Part shown: positions 24,023 to 31,829 of the stretch, in pieces
Position numbering within the stretch: the stretch's first letter is position 1
Layout: every line of letters starts with the position of its first letter
Assembly (NCBI GenBank): GCA_029945855.1
Contig: JAQSDJ010000096.1
Coordinates: 1-35,344, forward strand
Reading direction: 5' to 3'
Source: Lacunisphaera sp.
Lineage (GTDB): Bacteria; Verrucomicrobiota; Verrucomicrobiia; Opitutales; Opitutaceae
DNA: 35,344 nt
Translations under genes and position numbers: made by a program
The notes under the pieces: generated by a model
Told to the model about the DNA's origin: nothing
The model's input: only the letters and a program-made list of their open reading frames with translations
The model's database searches: none

Positions 24023-24736
24023 GTGTCATCCGTGGCTAAAAAGACTTCCGCCAAAAAACTCATCCTCTGGGACATCGACGGCACCCTCATCGTCTCGCAC
24101 GGCGCCGGCGTGCGCGCCATGGAACTGGCCCTGACGAAACGCTTCGGCGTCACCTGCGACCTGCGCCAGATCGACTGGGCCGGGCGCACCGACAGCTGGA
24201 TCACGGGCGCGGTCTTCCAGCGTGTCGGCCTGCCGGACACCCCGCAGAACGCCCACGCTTATCTCGAGGCTTACCTGGAAATGCTCCCGACGGAACTCCG
24301 CGACGGTCCGCAGGGCCGGGTCCTGCCGGGTGTCTTCGAACTGTTGGAGACCCTGCATCACCGGAAGGACGTCGCCCAAGGCCTGCTGACCGGCAACCTG
24401 CGGCGCGGCGCGGAATTCAAGCTCACGCACTATAAGGTCTGGCATTACTTCGAGTTTGGCGCCTTTGCCGACGACAGCCCCCAGCGCAACGACCTCGGAC
24501 CGCACGCCCTGCGCCGGGCGAAGGAGCAACACGCGGTGGAATTCCCCCCCGCCGACACCTTCATCATCGGCGACACACCGCACGACATCGAGTGCGGCAA
24601 GGTGATCGGCGCGAAGACGATCGCCGTCGCGACCGGTAAATACTCCGTGGCGGAACTGCAGGCCCACGCGCCGACGGCGGTGTTCGAGGATTTCGCCGAC
24701 ACCGCGGCCTTCCTCCGGGTGGTCGACGGGATCTGA
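24023..24736 (+). CDS. HAD-superfamily phosphatase (phosphoglycolate phosphatase-like)
   Basis: A 237-residue haloacid-dehalogenase-fold hydrolase. Motif I is LWDIDGTLI (nucleophile and general-acid aspartates), motif II is LLTGNL, and motif III/IV includes IIGDTPHDIECG. A helical cap lies between motifs I and II, as in Gph-type subclass I enzymes. The substrate is not known from sequence. Start choice is unclear: GTG at 24023 or GTG at 24032. The upstream sequence ccgcgtccatcggtgtcatc is of a repetitive type, so the start may lie inside a repeat. It is convergent with the lipoprotein gene, with a double-hairpin repeat between them. Confidence 0.88.
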   Translation: MSSVAKKTSAKKLILWDIDGTLIVSHGAGVRAMELALTKRFGVTCDLRQIDWAGRTDSWITGAVFQRVGLPDTPQNAHAYLEAYLEMLPTELRDGPQGRVLPGVFELLETLHHRKDVAQGLLTGNLRRGAEFKLTHYKVWHYFEFGAFADDSPQRNDLGPHALRRAKEQHAVEFPPADTFIIGDTPHDIECGKVIGAKTIAVATGKYSVAELQAHAPTAVFEDFADTAAFLRVVDGI

Positions 24737-24738
24737 TT

Positions 24739-24796
24739 GTAGGGTCGGCGCTCGTCGCCGGACCGAGCCTGGCCTGCCGACAAGCGGCAGCCCTAC
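24739..24796. repeat. Intergenic double-hairpin repeat (family B)
   Basis: Bounded by gtaggg (24739-24744) and ccctac (24791-24796). The first hairpin is cggcg-ctcgt-cgccg and the second is ctgccg-acaag-cggcag. It lies between two convergent genes, where it may also stop transcription from both sides. It has the same layout as the 54 bp in-frame segment in lpd. Confidence 0.75.
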
Positions 24797-24815
24797 ATTA
24801 CGGAATCCGAGCCTC

Positions 24816-25229
24816 CTACCGCTTCAGCGTGTCGACCGCGGTCACCTTCCCCTCACGGAATTCCACGCGGACTTTTTCCTCGGGATCGTAGCCGCCGGTG
24901 GACACACCCAGGCCGCCGCCCACCGCGGAATGCCGGCCGAACGTGCCCACGCCGATGCCGATGCTGAAACGCGGGCCCCGGGTGCGATAACCCCAGACCT
25001 CGGTGTCGCCCCGGTCGCTTTGGCGGATGAACACGCGGTCGGGTTCACCCAGAGACAACCGCACCATCTCCGGCGTAAAGCCCACCTCGACCTGGCCGGC
25101 GCGGATCTTCTGCTGCGCCTCGACGGGCAGTTGATCGAAGGTCGCGCGATTGTTCGCGATGCGGGAGTCGGGCGTGGCAGTGCAGCCGCCCAGCAGGGCG
25201 ACGACCAGCAGGAGGGAGAGCAGGCGCAT
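24816..25229 (-). CDS. Small lipoprotein with SmpA/BamE-like repeat
   Basis: A 137-residue protein with a lipoprotein signal (MRLLSLLLVVALLGGC, Cys16 as the acylation site). The middle contains VEVGFTPEMVRLSLGEPDRVF, the G-x-T...M...v...lG.P segment seen in SmpA/BamE/OmlA-type outer-membrane lipoproteins. A glycine-rich stretch (GIGVGTFGRHSAVGGGLGV) and a final KVRVEFREGKVTAVD strand pair follow. The exact role is unknown. The start at 25229 gives a clean signal sequence; the frame is open eight codons upstream. It is divergent from rpiB. Confidence 0.85.
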   Translation of the reverse strand: MRLLSLLLVVALLGGCTATPDSRIANNRATFDQLPVEAQQKIRAGQVEVGFTPEMVRLSLGEPDRVFIRQSDRGDTEVWGYRTRGPRFSIGIGVGTFGRHSAVGGGLGVSTGGYDPEEKVRVEFREGKVTAVDTLKR

Positions 25230-25312
25230 GGTGGAATTTTGTTTGCTGAGCATCAGGGTGGCCGGAATAACGACAGCCGCAACCCCGCGGGGTTCGTTTC
25301 GCCCATACCTTC

Positions 25313-25750
25313 ATGAAAAAATTCAACATCGCCATCGGTTCCGACCACGCCGGCTTCGCCTACAAGGAGGAGATCAAGGCCATGCTCCTCGCCGATGGCC
25401 ACACCGTGCGCGATCACGGCACCAACTCCGACGCCCCCTGCGATTATCCGGACTTTATCCGCCCGGTGGCCGAAGCCGTGGCGCGGGGCGAAGCCGAGCG
25501 CGGCATCGTCCTGGGCGGCTCGGGCAACGGCGAAGCCATTGTCGCCAACCGGGTAAAGGGCGTTCGCTGCGGTCTTTGCTGGAATGAACAAGTCGCCATC
25601 TGGAACCGGTCGCACAACGATGGTAACTGCCTTTCCCTCGGCCAGCGCACCATCTCCGAGGATGAAGCCATTAAGATCGTCCGGGTCTGGCTGGCAACAG
25701 ACTTTGAAGGCGGAAGACATCTGGCGCGGATTCAGAAAATCGATTGCTAA
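25313..25750 (+). CDS. rpiB: Ribose-5-phosphate isomerase B
   Basis: Interconverts ribose 5-phosphate and ribulose 5-phosphate in the pentose phosphate pathway. The 145-residue protein begins MKKFNIAIGSDHAGFAYKEE, the RpiB/LacAB phosphate-binding start with D and H residues, and has VLGGSGNGEAIVANRVKGVR and HNDGNCLSLGQRTIS. At the position where E. coli RpiB has its catalytic cysteine (GTGVGMC), this protein has SGNGE, as in Mycobacterium tuberculosis RpiB, where a glutamate acts as the base. So it belongs to the Glu-type. It has no neighbours of the same pathway. Confidence 0.95.
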   Translation: MKKFNIAIGSDHAGFAYKEEIKAMLLADGHTVRDHGTNSDAPCDYPDFIRPVAEAVARGEAERGIVLGGSGNGEAIVANRVKGVRCGLCWNEQVAIWNRSHNDGNCLSLGQRTISEDEAIKIVRVWLATDFEGGRHLARIQKIDC

Positions 25751-25787
25751 CAATGGGTTAGGTTGAGCTATACGATCGGACTTGATT

Positions 25788-25807
25788 ATGCTTTGACATG
25801 AAAGCAT
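25788..25807. promoter_or_regulatory. Candidate MarR operator upstream of the marR-mhq genes
   Basis: atgcttt and aaagcat form a perfect 7 bp dyad around gacatg, 21 bases before the MarR start codon. A weak promoter (ttgagc, 18 bases, tatgct) would overlap it, so binding would block transcription, as usual for MarR autorepression. Confidence 0.45.
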
Positions 25808-25828
25808 TCATAAGCAATCTCTGGTCCC

Positions 25829-26272
25829 ATGGGAACTAGACACCGCGGCACCATCGAAGAGATCCACGCGCTCAATGCTTTCATCAAGCTACAGCGCGCG
25901 TCTGAGACGGTTTCTGTCCGGGTTCACGCGGTCCTGCCTTCCAACCTGACCGTAACGCAGTTTGGTGTCCTCGAGGCCTTGCACCACATCGGGCCCCTGT
26001 GCCAAAGCGAGCTCGCCGAAAAATTGCTCAAGAGCGGAGGCAACCTGACCCTGGTCGTCGATAACCTGGAGAAAGCCGGCTATGTCATCCGCGAGCGCGA
26101 TCCGGCCGACCGGCGCTACGTCGTGGTAAAGCTCACCGAGAAAGGCCAGGCGTTCATCGCCGCGCTTTTCCCCAAGGTCGTGGCCAACATTACCCGCGAG
26201 ATGGGTGCATTGTCCTCCACCGAACTCCTCGATATCAGCCGTCTCTGCAAAAAAATCGGCCTCCGCGGCTGA
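25829..26272 (+). CDS. MarR-family transcriptional regulator (MhqR-like)
   Basis: A 147-residue winged-helix repressor. Helix-turn-helix and wing: LTVTQFGVLEALHHIGPLCQ, SELAEKLLKSGGNLTLVVDN (recognition helix) and RERDPADRRYVVVKLTEKG (wing with the DRR motif). N- and C-terminal helices provide dimerisation. It is followed after 38 bp by a ring-cleaving dioxygenase and then an esterase, the same three-part set as mhqR, mhqO and mhqD of Bacillus subtilis, which respond to quinones and electrophiles. A dyad operator is present upstream. No cysteine is obvious as redox sensor. Confidence 0.92.
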   Translation: MGTRHRGTIEEIHALNAFIKLQRASETVSVRVHAVLPSNLTVTQFGVLEALHHIGPLCQSELAEKLLKSGGNLTLVVDNLEKAGYVIRERDPADRRYVVVKLTEKGQAFIAALFPKVVANITREMGALSSTELLDISRLCKKIGLRG

Positions 26273-26310
26273 GGACTTCTTTTATTCCCTATCCTTTAAC
26301 ATCAAAGCTT

Positions 26311-27246
26311 ATGAAAGCACAAGTCACCGGACTCCACCACATCACCGCCATCGCCTCTGACCCGCATCAGAACCTCGATTTCTACACCCGCGTCCTCGGA
26401 CTGCGTTTCGTGAAGAAGTCCGTCAACCAAGACGATCCCGGCACCTACCACCTTTACTACGGTGATTATGCCGCCTCACCCGGCACCATCTTGACCTTCT
26501 TTCCTTGGGCCGGCCTGCGGCGCGGTCGTCCCGGCACGGGCCAGGCCTATGCCACCGCCTTCTCGGTCCCAGCCGGCTCCCTGCCCTTCTGGCAGAAGCG
26601 TTTCACCAGGCTGGCCGTGAAGCAGCAGCCCATCGAATCCCGCTTCAACGACCAGGTCCTCCCCTTCGCGGATCCCGATGGCCTGCTGCTGGAGTTGGTC
26701 GCCACGTCCGAAACCGATTCGCGCCCGCCCGCCCCGGCCCAGGATGTGCCGGCAGGGTTTGCCCTCCGCGGTTTCCACAGCTCCACGCTGGCGCTCACGG
26801 CCGCGACCGCCACCGCCGCCGTGCTCACCGAAACCATGGGCTACCGGCTCGCCGGCCAGTCCGGCCATCGCGTCCGCTACACCGCCGCCCAAGGCGGTCC
26901 GGGCACCTACGTCGACCTGCTGACCGACCCCGCCTTGCCGCGCGGTTTGAACGGCGCGGGCACGATCCATCACGTCGCCTTTCGTGTCACGGATGCCGCG
27001 CAGGAAAATTCCGCGCGCGAGATCCTGCGGCAAAGCGGGCTGCAGGTCAGCCCGGTCATCGACCGCGCCTACTTCAAGTCGATCTACTACCGCGAGCCCG
27101 CCGGCGTGCTCTTTGAGATCGCGACCGACGGTCCCGGCTTCGCCATCGACGAACCGCTGGAACAACTCGGCACCATCCTTGGTCTGCCGCCGCACCTCGA
27201 ACCGCACCGCGCCGAGATCGAAGCGGCGCTGCCGAAACTCAACTGA
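26311..27246 (+). CDS. VOC-family ring-cleaving dioxygenase (MhqO-like)
   Basis: A 311-residue protein with two vicinal-oxygen-chelate domains. The first starts GLHHITAIASDPHQNLDFYTRVLGLRFV (first metal histidine in LHHIT) and the second has IHHVAFRVTD, with a glutamate in GVLFEIATDGPGF completing the metal site. Such enzymes open hydroquinone or catechol rings with an Fe(II) or Mn(II) centre. The order MarR - dioxygenase - esterase supports a detoxification role. It ends with a TGA that is the first base of an inverted GAACGAG repeat. The substrate is inferred from homology style only. Confidence 0.92.
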   Translation: MKAQVTGLHHITAIASDPHQNLDFYTRVLGLRFVKKSVNQDDPGTYHLYYGDYAASPGTILTFFPWAGLRRGRPGTGQAYATAFSVPAGSLPFWQKRFTRLAVKQQPIESRFNDQVLPFADPDGLLLELVATSETDSRPPAPAQDVPAGFALRGFHSSTLALTAATATAAVLTETMGYRLAGQSGHRVRYTAAQGGPGTYVDLLTDPALPRGLNGAGTIHHVAFRVTDAAQENSAREILRQSGLQVSPVIDRAYFKSIYYREPAGVLFEIATDGPGFAIDEPLEQLGTILGLPPHLEPHRAEIEAALPKLN

Positions 27247-27328
27247 TCATTCTCGTTCCTCGTTCTCGTGATCGTTCTCTCTGAGTAATTCATGGAGAAC
27301 GAGGAACGATTATGAGAACGAGAATGAT
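27246..27328. repeat. GAACGAG-type inverted repeat between mhqO and mhqD
   Basis: The left arm (27246-27279) contains attctcgttcctcgttctcg and the right arm (27295-27328) contains gagaacgaggaacgattatg and gagaacgagaatgat. The units are short tandem variants of gaacgag, arranged as inverted arms. The right arm contains two ATG codons in the mhqD frame, so an automatic start call may fall inside the repeat. Confidence 0.75.
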
Positions 27329-27335
27329 TTCCTCC

Positions 27336-27956
27336 ATGCCCACCCTCTCCTATCATCACCGTTTCGAACCCGGCACCAAACCGTCCGCCCCGCCGCTGCT
27401 GCTGCTGCACGGCACGGGCGGCGACGAGAACGACCTGATCCCGCTCGGCCGGAAGCTCTCGCCGGGCTCGGCGTTGCTAAGCCCGCGCGGCAACGTGAGC
27501 GAACACGGCGCCCGGCGCTTCTTCGCCCGCCTGGCCGAGGGCGTCTTCGATCCCGCCGAGGTGACCCGTCGCACCCACGCGCTGGCGGATTTCATCACCG
27601 CGGCCGCGCAGCAATACCGTTTCGATCCGGCCCGCCTCACCGCCGTGGGATTCTCCAACGGCGCCAACATCGCAGCCACCCTCCTGCTGCTGCGCCCGGA
27701 AACCCTCGGCGCCGCCGTGTTGCTGCGACCGATGGTTGTCCTCGAGCCGGCCACGTTGCCCGACCTCCGCGGCCGGCGCGTGCTCCTTTCCTCTGGCAAC
27801 CTGGATCCCATCGTGCCCCCGGATCACCCGCGGCGCCTCACGGACCTCCTGCGCCGGGCCGGGGCCGACGTGACGCCGCACACCCGCGTGGCCAGCCATG
27901 GGCTAGTCCCCGCCGACTTCGCCGTGGCGGAGGATTTCCTCCGGGCCGTTGCCTGA
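27336..27956 (+). CDS. Alpha/beta hydrolase, carboxylesterase (MhqD-like)
   Basis: A 206-residue hydrolase of the phospholipase/carboxylesterase type. LLLLHGTGGDENDL is the oxyanion strand, S107 in GFSNGAN the nucleophile, D157 in GNLDPIVP and H188 in ASHGL complete the triad. It is most like MhqD/YodD esterases found with MhqO dioxygenases. I chose the ATG at 27336 because residues from upstream ATGs (27312 and 27324) are encoded by the GAACGAG repeat. It is the last gene of the three-gene module. Confidence 0.88.
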   Translation: MPTLSYHHRFEPGTKPSAPPLLLLHGTGGDENDLIPLGRKLSPGSALLSPRGNVSEHGARRFFARLAEGVFDPAEVTRRTHALADFITAAAQQYRFDPARLTAVGFSNGANIAATLLLLRPETLGAAVLLRPMVVLEPATLPDLRGRRVLLSSGNLDPIVPPDHPRRLTDLLRRAGADVTPHTRVASHGLVPADFAVAEDFLRAVA

Positions 27957-28015
27957 TCAATCCGGCAGCAGTTAGAGCCTCGCCGAAGATCGATCCGGCT
28001 GCGGCTTGTATTTTA

Positions 28016-28057
28016 GGTCAGGGTTTATCCCCGACGTGTCGGGCGTAAAGCCCGACC
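28016..28057. repeat. Paired-hairpin intergenic repeat before the E1 fusion gene
   Basis: ggtcagggtttatccccgac (28016-28035) and gtcgggcgtaaagcccgacc (28038-28057) are each self-complementary with 5-base loops and also pair with each other. The style and core (gtcgggg...ccgac with TTTAT/TAAAG) match the repeat at 22892-22948. The surrounding 27957-28218 region holds no gene that I can support. Confidence 0.65.
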
Positions 28058-28218
28058 TACCATGCGGTCATTTACAAACGCGTGAATCGATGCGTATAGC
28101 CTCTTACCCCAAAGGCATCAATTGGCGGGCCGGCCGGACCAGCCGAAACTTTTTGACTGGTAGCCCCTGCGGCCGGCCGGCAGCTTCCGCCTGACTGAAG
28201 TTCCCCCCCACCCCGGGG

Positions 28219-30240
28219 TTGTTCACGCACCGGGACCTACGGACCTCCGCATTGGGCCAGCCCGAGGCCTTGCTGCGCACCTACGCCTGGATGCAGCTCG
28301 CCCGCACGGGTGACAACCGCATCCTCGACCTCTTCCGCCAGGGCCTGATCCGCGGCACGGTCACCGGCGGCCAGGGCAACGAGGCCCTCATCGTCCCGCT
28401 CGCCCTGCTGGCCGACAAGGCGGTCGATGTCATATCGTTTTCGCACCGCGGCTTCGGCGGCCACCTCATCTGGAGCGGCCACCTTGGCGACCACCTCTGC
28501 CAGTATTTCGCCAACAGCGGCAGCCCGACCAAGGCGCGCGAGGGCAACATTCACCACGGCGATCCGGCCAACCGCAGCCTGCCGATGATCTCCCACCTCG
28601 GGATCATGCTCTCGAACGTCGTCGGCGCCACCGACTCGCAGCGCCGCCTGGGCCGGCCCGCCGTCGGCTTCGCGTTTTTCGGCGATGGTTCCTCGAGCAC
28701 CGGCGACGTCCACGAGTCGCTCAACCTCGCCGCCGTGCTCTCAGCCCCGGTGGTCTTCATCATCGAGAACAACCAATACGCCTACTCGACGCCCGTCCAC
28801 GAGCAGTTCCTCTCATCCACCCTCTTCGAACGCGCCAAGGGCTACGGCATCGAGGGCTTTGCGATGGATTGCAGCGACCCGGCGCAGGTTCTGGCGACCC
28901 TCGGCCGGGCGGTCGAACAGGTCCGCAAGGAATGCCGCCCGGTCGTGATCGAGGCGCACACCTTCCGCCTGCGCGGCCACGCCGCCTATGACACCTGCGA
29001 CTACATGGAGCCCGGCGAGGCCGAGGAGATCCTCGCGGAGGACCCGCTGCCCAGGTTCCGCGCCCACCTCGCCGCCGCCGGCCACGGCCCGCAACTCGAC
29101 GCCATCGACGCCACGGTGCACGACTTCGTCGAGGCGACCATCAAGGCCGCGATGGCCCTGCCGCCGGTCTCACCCGCGGACCTGACCGCGGAGGTCTTCG
29201 CCCCCGTGGCGCCGCCGAAGCATTGGATCCCGGCGGTCGGTTCCATCAACAACCAGGAGGAAAAGGTTGAAAACGTCACGATGGCGCAGGCGCTCAACCT
29301 CGGCCTGCGCAAGATCCTCACCGAGCGCCTCGAGTCCGTCGTGCTCGGCCAGGACATCGGGACCTACGGCGGCGCGTTCAAGGTCACCGAGGGCCTCGTC
29401 GCCGAGTTCGGCCGCCCGCGCGTCTTCAGCACGCCCCTCTGCGAGTCCGCCAGCACCGGCTATGCGCTCGGCCTCGCCGTCAACGGCCACCGCGCCATCG
29501 AGGAGTTTCAGTTCGCCGACTTTGCCACCGACGCCACGACGCAGATCGTGCTCAACGCCGCCACCTACCATTTCCGCGCCGGCCAGAAATGCCCGGTCGT
29601 GTTCCGTTTTCCCTGCGGCGGCGGCCTGACCTTCGGCTCGTTCCATTCGCAGGAGATGGAGTCGGCCTTCCTTTCCTTCCCCGGCCTCAAGGCGCTTTAT
29701 CCGTCGAATCCGCAGGACGCGTTCAACGCCCTGCTCGCGGCCTACGAGGACGACAACCCCGTCATCCTCTTCGAGCACAAGGCGCTCTACCGCCGCGGCA
29801 AGCACACCGTGCAATGGGATCCGGCCTACCGCGATGTCTGGTCGCCCGCCCACCTGCGCCGCGGCGATTTCGCCACCGTCGTCACCTACGGCGAGATGGT
29901 GCTGCTCGCCGGCGAGGCCTGCGATTACCTCGCGGGGGAATACGAAAAAACCTTCGACCTGTTCGACCTCCGCGCCCTGGCCCCGCTCAACCTCGCCGCG
30001 ATCAAGGCCTCCCTGGCCCGCACCGGCCGGCTGGTGGTCATCCACGAGGGCCGCCGCACCCACGGTTTCGGCGCCGAGCTCGTCGCGCGGCTGACCGAGG
30101 AGCATTTCCGCCAGCTGAAAGCCGCCCCGCTACGCATCGCCTCGCTCGACGTGCCCGTCCCCTTCGCCCCCGAACTCGAGGCCGTCTACCGCCCGAGCCG
30201 CGACAAGATCGTGGACGCCCTCGTGGCGTGGATGGGGTAG
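28219..30240 (+). CDS. 2-oxo acid dehydrogenase E1, fused alpha and beta subunits
   Basis: A 673-residue fusion. Residues 1-330 are the E1 alpha half: TDP-binding GDGSSSTGDVHES with NN in FIIENNQYAYS, and FRLRGHAAYD in the usual phosphorylation-loop position. A linker (about 330-350) joins the E1 beta half (350-673) with VTMAQALNLGLRKIL, VLGQDIGTYGGAF, TPLCESASTGYALGLAVNG and EFQFADF. The most likely substrates are branched-chain 2-oxo acids or acetoin/pyruvate; sequence alone does not settle it. No E2 or E3 gene is adjacent, so it may use lpd at 21.4 kb and an E2 elsewhere. The only start in frame after the upstream stop (28192-28194) is TTG at 28219, without a Shine-Dalgarno sequence. Confidence 0.92.
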   Translation: MFTHRDLRTSALGQPEALLRTYAWMQLARTGDNRILDLFRQGLIRGTVTGGQGNEALIVPLALLADKAVDVISFSHRGFGGHLIWSGHLGDHLCQYFANSGSPTKAREGNIHHGDPANRSLPMISHLGIMLSNVVGATDSQRRLGRPAVGFAFFGDGSSSTGDVHESLNLAAVLSAPVVFIIENNQYAYSTPVHEQFLSSTLFERAKGYGIEGFAMDCSDPAQVLATLGRAVEQVRKECRPVVIEAHTFRLRGHAAYDTCDYMEPGEAEEILAEDPLPRFRAHLAAAGHGPQLDAIDATVHDFVEATIKAAMALPPVSPADLTAEVFAPVAPPKHWIPAVGSINNQEEKVENVTMAQALNLGLRKILTERLESVVLGQDIGTYGGAFKVTEGLVAEFGRPRVFSTPLCESASTGYALGLAVNGHRAIEEFQFADFATDATTQIVLNAATYHFRAGQKCPVVFRFPCGGGLTFGSFHSQEMESAFLSFPGLKALYPSNPQDAFNALLAAYEDDNPVILFEHKALYRRGKHTVQWDPAYRDVWSPAHLRRGDFATVVTYGEMVLLAGEACDYLAGEYEKTFDLFDLRALAPLNLAAIKASLARTGRLVVIHEGRRTHGFGAELVARLTEEHFRQLKAAPLRIASLDVPVPFAPELEAVYRPSRDKIVDALVAWMG

Positions 30241-30250
30241 CTTCATTCTT

Positions 30251-30276
30251 GTCATTCCGAGCGCAGCGAGGAATCT
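30251..30276. repeat. GTCATTCCGAGCG-type intergenic repeat
   Basis: gtcattccgagcgcagcgag followed by gaatct. attcc (30254-30258) and ggaat (30270-30274) pair around gagcgcagcga. This sequence type is dispersed widely in genomes of Bacteroidota and Verrucomicrobiota. It occupies most of the 48 bp gap before kdsC. Confidence 0.65.
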
Positions 30277-30288
30277 GGCCTACGCACC

Positions 30289-30798
30289 ATGTCCCGCCGA
30301 TCCGCCAGAATCTCCAAGTCCCGCTGGGCCGCCCTCCGGCTGTTCGCGATGGACGTCGACGGCGTGCTGACCGACGGCACCGGGGCGATCTCCAGCGACG
30401 GCGCCGAGACCAAGAACTTCTCCATCCTCGACGGCATGGGTATCGTGCGCCTGCACCAGGCCGGCGTCGCGGTGGCGTGGATCTCCGGCCGCGCCTCCGG
30501 CGCCACCACGGCGCGGGCCAACGAACTCCGCGTGCCGTACGTCATCCAGGGCCGCACCGACAAGCTCAGGGCGCTGCAGGAACTGGCCAGCCAGCTCGGG
30601 CTGGCCGCCGCCCAGGTCTGCTACATGGGCGACGACGACATCGACGCCCCCGCCATCACCTGGGCCGGCCTCGGCGTCGCCCCCGCCGGCTCGATGCCCG
30701 CCGCGCTCAAGGCCGCCGACTGGGTGCCCGCCCGCGCCGCCGGCCACGGGGCCGTGCGCGAAGTGTGTGAACATATCCTGGCCGGCCGCGGTCAATGA
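30289..30798 (+). CDS. kdsC: 3-deoxy-D-manno-octulosonate 8-phosphate phosphatase
   Basis: HAD phosphatase without a cap domain that forms free Kdo for the LPS inner core. The 169-residue size, AMDVDGVLTDG (nucleophile D22, acid D24), WISGRASGATTARANEL and YMGDDDIDAPAI are KdsC signatures. A basic N-terminal extension (MSRRSARISKSRW) precedes the fold. It is followed after 10 bp by lptC, lptA and lptB, the same order as in proteobacterial LPS export clusters, which supports the assignment. A related HAD activity is possible but less likely given context. Confidence 0.93.
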   Translation: MSRRSARISKSRWAALRLFAMDVDGVLTDGTGAISSDGAETKNFSILDGMGIVRLHQAGVAVAWISGRASGATTARANELRVPYVIQGRTDKLRALQELASQLGLAAAQVCYMGDDDIDAPAITWAGLGVAPAGSMPAALKAADWVPARAAGHGAVREVCEHILAGRGQ

Positions 30799-30808
30799 TC
30801 CCCGCGTG

Positions 30809-31261
30809 ATGCCCTTGCCCAAGAAATTGCTCCTCCTGCTCCTGCCCGTGGTGGCCCTCGCCGCCCCGTCCACGACCCAGGTCTCCGCCGACCGGCCCAT
30901 CATCAACTTCCGCCTGCCCACCTTCACCGCGGACGGCTATCGCTCGTGGCTGGTGCGGGGCTCGGAGGCGCGGATCACCGGCCAGAACCAGATCGATATC
31001 GTCGGGCTGACCCTCACCCTCTTCACCGGCACGGCCGACGACAAGATCGACACCATGATCCTTAGCCCCGCCGCCCGGGTGCAGCCGGAGGAGGCGCTCG
31101 TCACCGGCCCCGACACCATCCGCGTCATCAACGACGAGTTTGAGGCCAGCGGCTCCGACTGGCGCTTCACCCACGACAAGGGGAGCAAGGAGAATAGGAT
31201 TTCCATTAAGCAAAACGTGCACGTAACCTTCCGGGCCGAACTCACGGACTTCCTGAAATGA
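30809..31261 (+). CDS. lptC: LPS export protein LptC
   Basis: A 150-residue protein with an N-terminal hydrophobic segment (KKLLLLLLPVVALAAP) that anchors or secretes it, followed by an LptA/LptC-type beta-jellyroll: INFRLPTFTADGYRSWLVRG, SEARITGQNQIDIVG and GSDWRFTHDKGSKENRIS. LptC passes LPS from the LptBFG transporter to the LptA bridge. I use the ATG at 30809; a GTG upstream at 30767 overlaps kdsC. It overlaps lptA by 4 bases (ATGA), implying coupled translation. Similarity is low, as usual for LptC, so the call relies partly on gene order. Confidence 0.82.
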   Translation: MPLPKKLLLLLLPVVALAAPSTTQVSADRPIINFRLPTFTADGYRSWLVRGSEARITGQNQIDIVGLTLTLFTGTADDKIDTMILSPAARVQPEEALVTGPDTIRVINDEFEASGSDWRFTHDKGSKENRISIKQNVHVTFRAELTDFLK

Positions 31262-31827
31262 AATCTCTCCGCCTCGCCACCCTGTTGCTGGCCGCCACCT
31301 GCCTGCCGGCGATCGCCGCCGCCCAGGAGGTCCAGCCCACCGTCATCGACAGCGAACAGCTGGAAATGCGCAGCACCGACACGCAGACCACCTTCGTCTT
31401 CACCAAGAAGGTCATCGTGACCGGCACCAACCTGAAGCTCACCTGCGACCGGCTTGAGGTCGTCACCACCCGCAAGGGCGACCCCGCCGCCACCATCGGC
31501 AAGCTCGGCCGCTTCAAGTCGCTCATCGCCACGGGCAGCGTGCACATCGTCCAGTCCGACCGCGAGGCTGCCTGCGGCCGCGCCGAGGTGCTGCCCGATG
31601 ATGACAAGATCATCCTCACCGACAACCCGGTGGTGAAGGACCTGGCCAACGGCGCCACCGCCACGGGCCCGCGCATGGTGCTTTACCGCGGCGAGCGCCG
31701 GGCCGTGATCGAGGGCGCCGAGGGCGCCCCGTCCCGCATCATTTTGCCCGGCATCAAGGACCTCGGTTTCGACAAGGAACCGGCCAAACCGGCCGCGCCT
31801 CCGGCCGGGCAGCCGAAGCAGCCTTGA
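31258..31827 (+). CDS. lptA: LPS transport periplasmic protein LptA (OstA-like)
   Basis: A 189-residue secreted protein with a signal peptide (MKSLRLATLLLAATCLPAIA, cut after AAA). The OstA-like repeated beta strands include VIDSEQLEMRSTDTQTTFVF, VIVTGTNLKLTCDRLEV, FKSLIATGSVHIVQ and CGRAEVLPDDDKIILTDNPV. The pattern 'tag bases of modified lipid bridge' is LptA-like. The C-terminus is a proline-rich tail (KPAAPPAGQPKQP). It forms the periplasmic bridge for LPS between LptC and the outer-membrane LptD. Overlaps lptC by 4 bases and lptB begins 2 bases after its stop. Confidence 0.9.
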   Translation: MKSLRLATLLLAATCLPAIAAAQEVQPTVIDSEQLEMRSTDTQTTFVFTKKVIVTGTNLKLTCDRLEVVTTRKGDPAATIGKLGRFKSLIATGSVHIVQSDREAACGRAEVLPDDDKIILTDNPVVKDLANGATATGPRMVLYRGERRAVIEGAEGAPSRIILPGIKDLGFDKEPAKPAAPPAGQPKQP

Positions 31828-31829
31828 AC

